This document shows, in pieces, positions 60,870 to 64,000 of a DNA stretch of 64,000 nucleotides. Location: positions 930,001 to 994,000 of the forward strand of contig NW_008805074.1 in NCBI RefSeq assembly GCF_000004825.1. Reading direction: 5' to 3'. The notes below the pieces were generated by a model. It was not told where the DNA came from, did not search any database, and saw nothing but the letters and a program-made list of their open reading frames with translations. A program made the translations under genes and the position numbers. The stretch is from Heterostelium album PN500 (lineage: Eukaryota > Evosea > Eumycetozoa > Acytosteliales > Acytosteliaceae). The first letter of the stretch is position 1. Every line of letters begins with the position of its first letter.

Positions 60870-62469
60870 TTATTTCTCTTTCTTTATAGTTTTCTCTTTT
60901 TTTATAGATTTCTCTTTCTTTGTTGTTGTTGGTGTTGATTTCATATTCTGAATACCTGTAGGACAAAGGTGATTGATCTTACATGATTCACACTTTGGTC
61001 TTGTTGGTGCGCATACAGTTTGTCCGAATCCAACCAATAACTTGTTGATTTCGGCCCATCGATCTCTTGGCACCCAATCTTGAAGTGCTTTCGTTGTCTC
61101 CTCGGGTGTGTTGGTATTGACCCATCCCAAACGATTGCAAATACGATGCATATGAACATCTACTGCAATTCCTTCGACTCTTCCCCAAGCCTGAACAATA
61201 AGATTGGTCATCTTTAATCCTATACCTGGCAGACTCATGATATCATTATATGCCTCTGGAATATCACCTTTATACTTCTCTTTCATTATATTTACAATCT
61301 TTTTTAGATATCTAAAAAATATAAAAGAAAGAAACCAATCATAATAATAAATAAACAAGATAGCATTAGATATACAATGATAATTAGATATGTTAAGTGT
61401 ACACTTTACATACATTGCTTTTCTTTTATAGAATGACACAGGATATAATAATGTTTCTATTGTTTCGTGTGATGTAGCTATAATGTTGTCGACAGTCAAT
61501 CCATGAGCTTTCAACTTGTTCATTGCAGCGTAGGTTACAGCATCTTTGGTCTGTGATGAAAGTAAGCATGCTACCAACACGTGGAACCTCGATACTTTAT
61601 CTTCTAGTGTATTATCATTGAATGTCTCACATCCTGCCCAATCAACTGGTGCCAATTGCGAACCTCTCATCTCTGCTATCAAATCCCATTCTTCTTTCCA
61701 ATGTTTTCTATTAGCTTCTAACTTATCTACTGCTTTCTTTACTCTACCTTCAACAACATTCTCTGTAGACACTCTTAGTTTCTTTCTACTGATCAGTGGT
61801 CTCTTGGTGTCAGCTGATGATGATGATGATGTTGATGTTGTAGTTGTCGTCGTTGTAGTTGTTGTTTTATCATCTTCTACATCTTCTTCTTCTTCTAACT
61901 TTTCTTTTTTAACTATAACATTATATTAATATTATTTATTTTATTATTATTAATTTAATATTATGCATACCACTATTTTCTATTTGTTTGTCCTTTAGAT
62001 TATGATCAGGAAAACCAGAGAGTGTTGGAGTGTTATTGTCATCATCATTGTCATTTGCATCTTTCTCGTACTCTATTTTGACAACAGATCTTTTCTTGGA
62101 CATCTTGATATTATTGCTGTTGTTGAGATGATCTTTGTAGTTTTGTGGAAATGATTTTGTGGTGAATGATAGGTTGGAATTTGAATTGAATAGATGTGAT
62201 GCAATAGTTGATCGCTGATATTGTTGTTGTCGCTGTTGTTGGGGATAGATTTTACTATTAACGAATACTTGGAAATTGGTACTGATGGGGTGTTGTGGAT
62301 TAGAAATACTTAAAATATTACACCGCAAACACACTTGTTCTATTACCACTCGATATTTTTGATGATGCCAATGTTGTTGTTTTTGGTTTTGGTCAATGCA
62401 TTGCAAATATTGAAAATATCGTGCTGCAAAGTTTGACTCACTAAATATCAAAGATTTCGTTTTAAGCAT
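60870..62469 (-). CDS. nth1: Endonuclease III homolog (NTH1 DNA glycosylase)
   Basis: Three exons, 62469-61971, 61912-61414 and 61311-60870, giving 479 residues. It removes oxidised pyrimidines in base excision repair. The helix-hairpin-helix-GPD core is complete: FHVLVACLLSSQTKDAVTYA (catalytic Lys), LPGIGLKMTNLIV (hairpin), GIAVDVHMHRICNRLGW (catalytic Asp) and the iron-sulphur cluster C-x6-C-x2-C-x5-C in CAPTRPKCESCKINHLC. The first 122 residues are basic and Gln/Asn-rich, perhaps a mitochondrial leader. An in-frame ATG at 62103 (MSKKRSVVKIEYE) would give a 357-residue form with a basic start fit for the nucleus. Acidic, Thr-rich and Lys-rich tracts flank the core. Confidence 0.95.
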
Positions 62470-63965
62470 CTTTTCACTTTCGAAATCAATGATATTAATT
62501 ATAGTTCTGTGTGTGTATTCAAACCAAATTGAAGTTCATTCCACCAATCAAAAATTTAACCTCAAAAAGAACCACTTAAAATGTTTATCAAAAAAAAAAA
62601 AAAAAAAAAAAAAGCAGTAGTTCTCAAATATTTCAACCAATTTGATGTTTTCTCAAAGTTTAATTTTAGAAGTTAATAACAAATGGGGTTTAATCTTTTT
62701 CAACAAATAATTTATTTACAATCCAGATTTACTGTATTTATTTGTTTAAGGATCTGGAAGAAACCCTCTCAACACCAAACAAAAAAAAATAGAGTCAAAA
62801 CCAGTGTGTAAGGTTCATTAAAATCACTCCTTTCGTTTTTGGTGTAAAGAAAAAAACCATCTCTTTTTTTTTTTTTTTGCTGTTTGAAAAGTTGGGGGGC
62901 TACCTCCAAGATTGATTGTTTTATATTAAAAAAAAATTTTTTGACTATCAGTTTTTTTCAAAAACCAACCTTTGGTTACACAAAGAGTGATCGAGTCTTA
63001 AGTTTTTTTTTCTTTTTTTTTTTCGTTGTTTAAAAAGTTGGAAGATTGCTATTAATTCCTTGGATTTACACATTTTTTTTGATAGTAGGTGGGCAAAACT
63101 CGAGCTTTTATTACACCCCATCGCCGCTACCATCTTCTTCTCTTTTTTTTTTTTCCAATCACTTTAAATTTCAACCAATAATAATAATAATAGTATTTAT
63201 ATAAATAGATAAAATAGAATATAATATTATTTAATTGTTGTTTTTCTGTAAAGTAGTAGTAATAATAAACTTGTATCAAATAAACAATCAAACAATCGAA
63301 CAAACTTTTTTTTTTTTTAATAATAAAAAACAAACAAAACAAAAACAAAGAATAAATAATGTAAGAAACAAAACATAACTGATCAACAATCGTATTTGTT
63401 GTTTATTATCTCAACAGTTGACGACATTTAAGATTCTCATACCAAGTGACAGGTTTCCAAGCTTACTATTTACAAGGTGACCATTTCCTTGTGTATGGAG
63501 GACTTTTGTAGTTTTTTTTTGTGTATTTTTTTTTTTTTTTTTTTTTGATCAGTTTTTTTGATTGATCATTTTTTTTGAAAACAATTTGGTTCAAAATAAA
63601 AAAATTCAACAAAATAAAGACCTCACACTAAACCACAGGCTTCTCATACTGAAACATCAACAGCAAAATAAAAACTAAAATATTCACACAACACATATAA
63701 CATAATAATAAAAATAAAATAACAACACATTAATAAATAATAAAAATCAAATCAACTCAACGACTCATCACACATTAAACACAATCAAACATACAAAAAC
63801 TCAATATATTTATATATATATTTATATTGTTGCTTCACTATAATTTTATTTATAAATTCATATAGTTAATATATATTTCTAGAAAATATATAGAATCATT
63901 CAAAAGTAGTCCACTTGTAATATTATCAAAGAAAAGGTAGTTGATAGATTCATAGTAATTTAATC
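62470..63965. other. 1.5-kb divergent spacer
   Basis: Upstream region of NTH1 and of the right-edge gene. It has a 24-base A tract at 62590-62613 and many T tracts. A weak direct repeat (T tract, then GTTTGAAAAGTTGG near 62882 and GTTTAAAAAGTTGG near 63027) is visible. A GC-richer stretch at 63413-63510 may be a promoter element of the last gene. No RNA gene was recognised. Confidence 0.5.
62590..62613 (+). repeat. Poly-A tract of 24 bases
   Basis: It lies about 120 bases upstream of the NTH1 start. On the sense strand of NTH1 it is a T tract, a common feature of dictyostelid promoters. Confidence 0.9.
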
Positions 63966-64000
63966 ATGACAGTTAACAAAAACAAATCAAATCAAAGCAA
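63966..64000 (+). CDS. Start of a gene running off the right edge
   Basis: An ATG at 63966 opens a frame (MTVNKNKSNQS) that stays open to the window edge. It follows a long A-rich leader typical of dictyostelid genes. Only 11 codons are visible, so the product is unknown and the call rests on context. Confidence 0.4.
   Translation, partial: MTVNKNKSNQS

Overview
The window is nuclear DNA of a social amoeba (Dictyostelia). The evidence is AT-rich spacers with long A and T tracts, short AT-rich introns starting GTAAGT or GTATGT, asparagine, glutamine, serine and threonine homopolymers in proteins, and a typical dictyostelid gene set: a CBM49 protein, FYVE proteins, short OSBPs and a saposin-like secreted protein. 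Exons are richer in G+C than is usual for D. discoideum, so another dictyostelid (for example a Cavenderia or Heterostelium-type species) seems more likely; the species cannot be fixed from the sequence. I saw no transposon, virus-like element, CRISPR array or convincing tRNA.

Layout, left to right. 1-12.5 kb: the 5' part of an unknown gene, then OST48 (DDOST), an ERI1-type exonuclease, N-myristoyltransferase, riboflavin kinase, a secreted Cys-rich protein, an OSBP-like lipid transfer protein and 3-hydroxyisobutyrate dehydrogenase. 12.5-25.5 kb, almost all on the minus strand: a low-complexity acidic protein, a secreted CBM49 protein, a two-zinc-finger protein matching the minor-spliceosome protein U11/U12-20K (ZMAT5), a PH-PX protein, a damaged-looking GST-like gene, a saposin-like protein and the synthase subunit of ATP-citrate lyase. 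25.5-38.3 kb: a long spacer, a secreted NlpC/P60 peptidase with a 15-nt microexon, and two tandem genes that join a FYVE finger to a Vps34-like PI3-kinase. 38.4-47 kb: an ankyrin protein, an RRM-like protein with a possible mitochondrial leader, prefoldin 5, the 39-residue OST4, an aquaporin and a second ankyrin protein. 47.6-64 kb: an 1,799-residue WW-WW-FYVE-armadillo protein, KRR1, thioredoxin reductase, a 2H phosphoesterase, a Gly/Tyr/Arg-rich RRM protein, endonuclease III (NTH1) and the start of one more gene.

Most genes are unrelated housekeeping genes. Themes that recur are N-glycosylation (OST48 and OST4), phosphoinositide and lipid signalling (two FYVE-kinases, WW-FYVE-ARM, PH-PX, OSBP) and RNA processing (ZMAT5-like, KRR1, ERI1-like, 2H phosphoesterase, RRM proteins). 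The strongest leads are the FYVE-PI3K tandem pair, the U11/U12-20K-like gene, the NlpC/P60 microexon, and several uncatalogued hairpin-forming stretches, including a roughly 158-nt imperfect palindrome at 11.1 kb and a folded intron in prefoldin 5. Exon models were built by hand from splice signals, reading phase and protein family similarity; none has been checked against transcripts.
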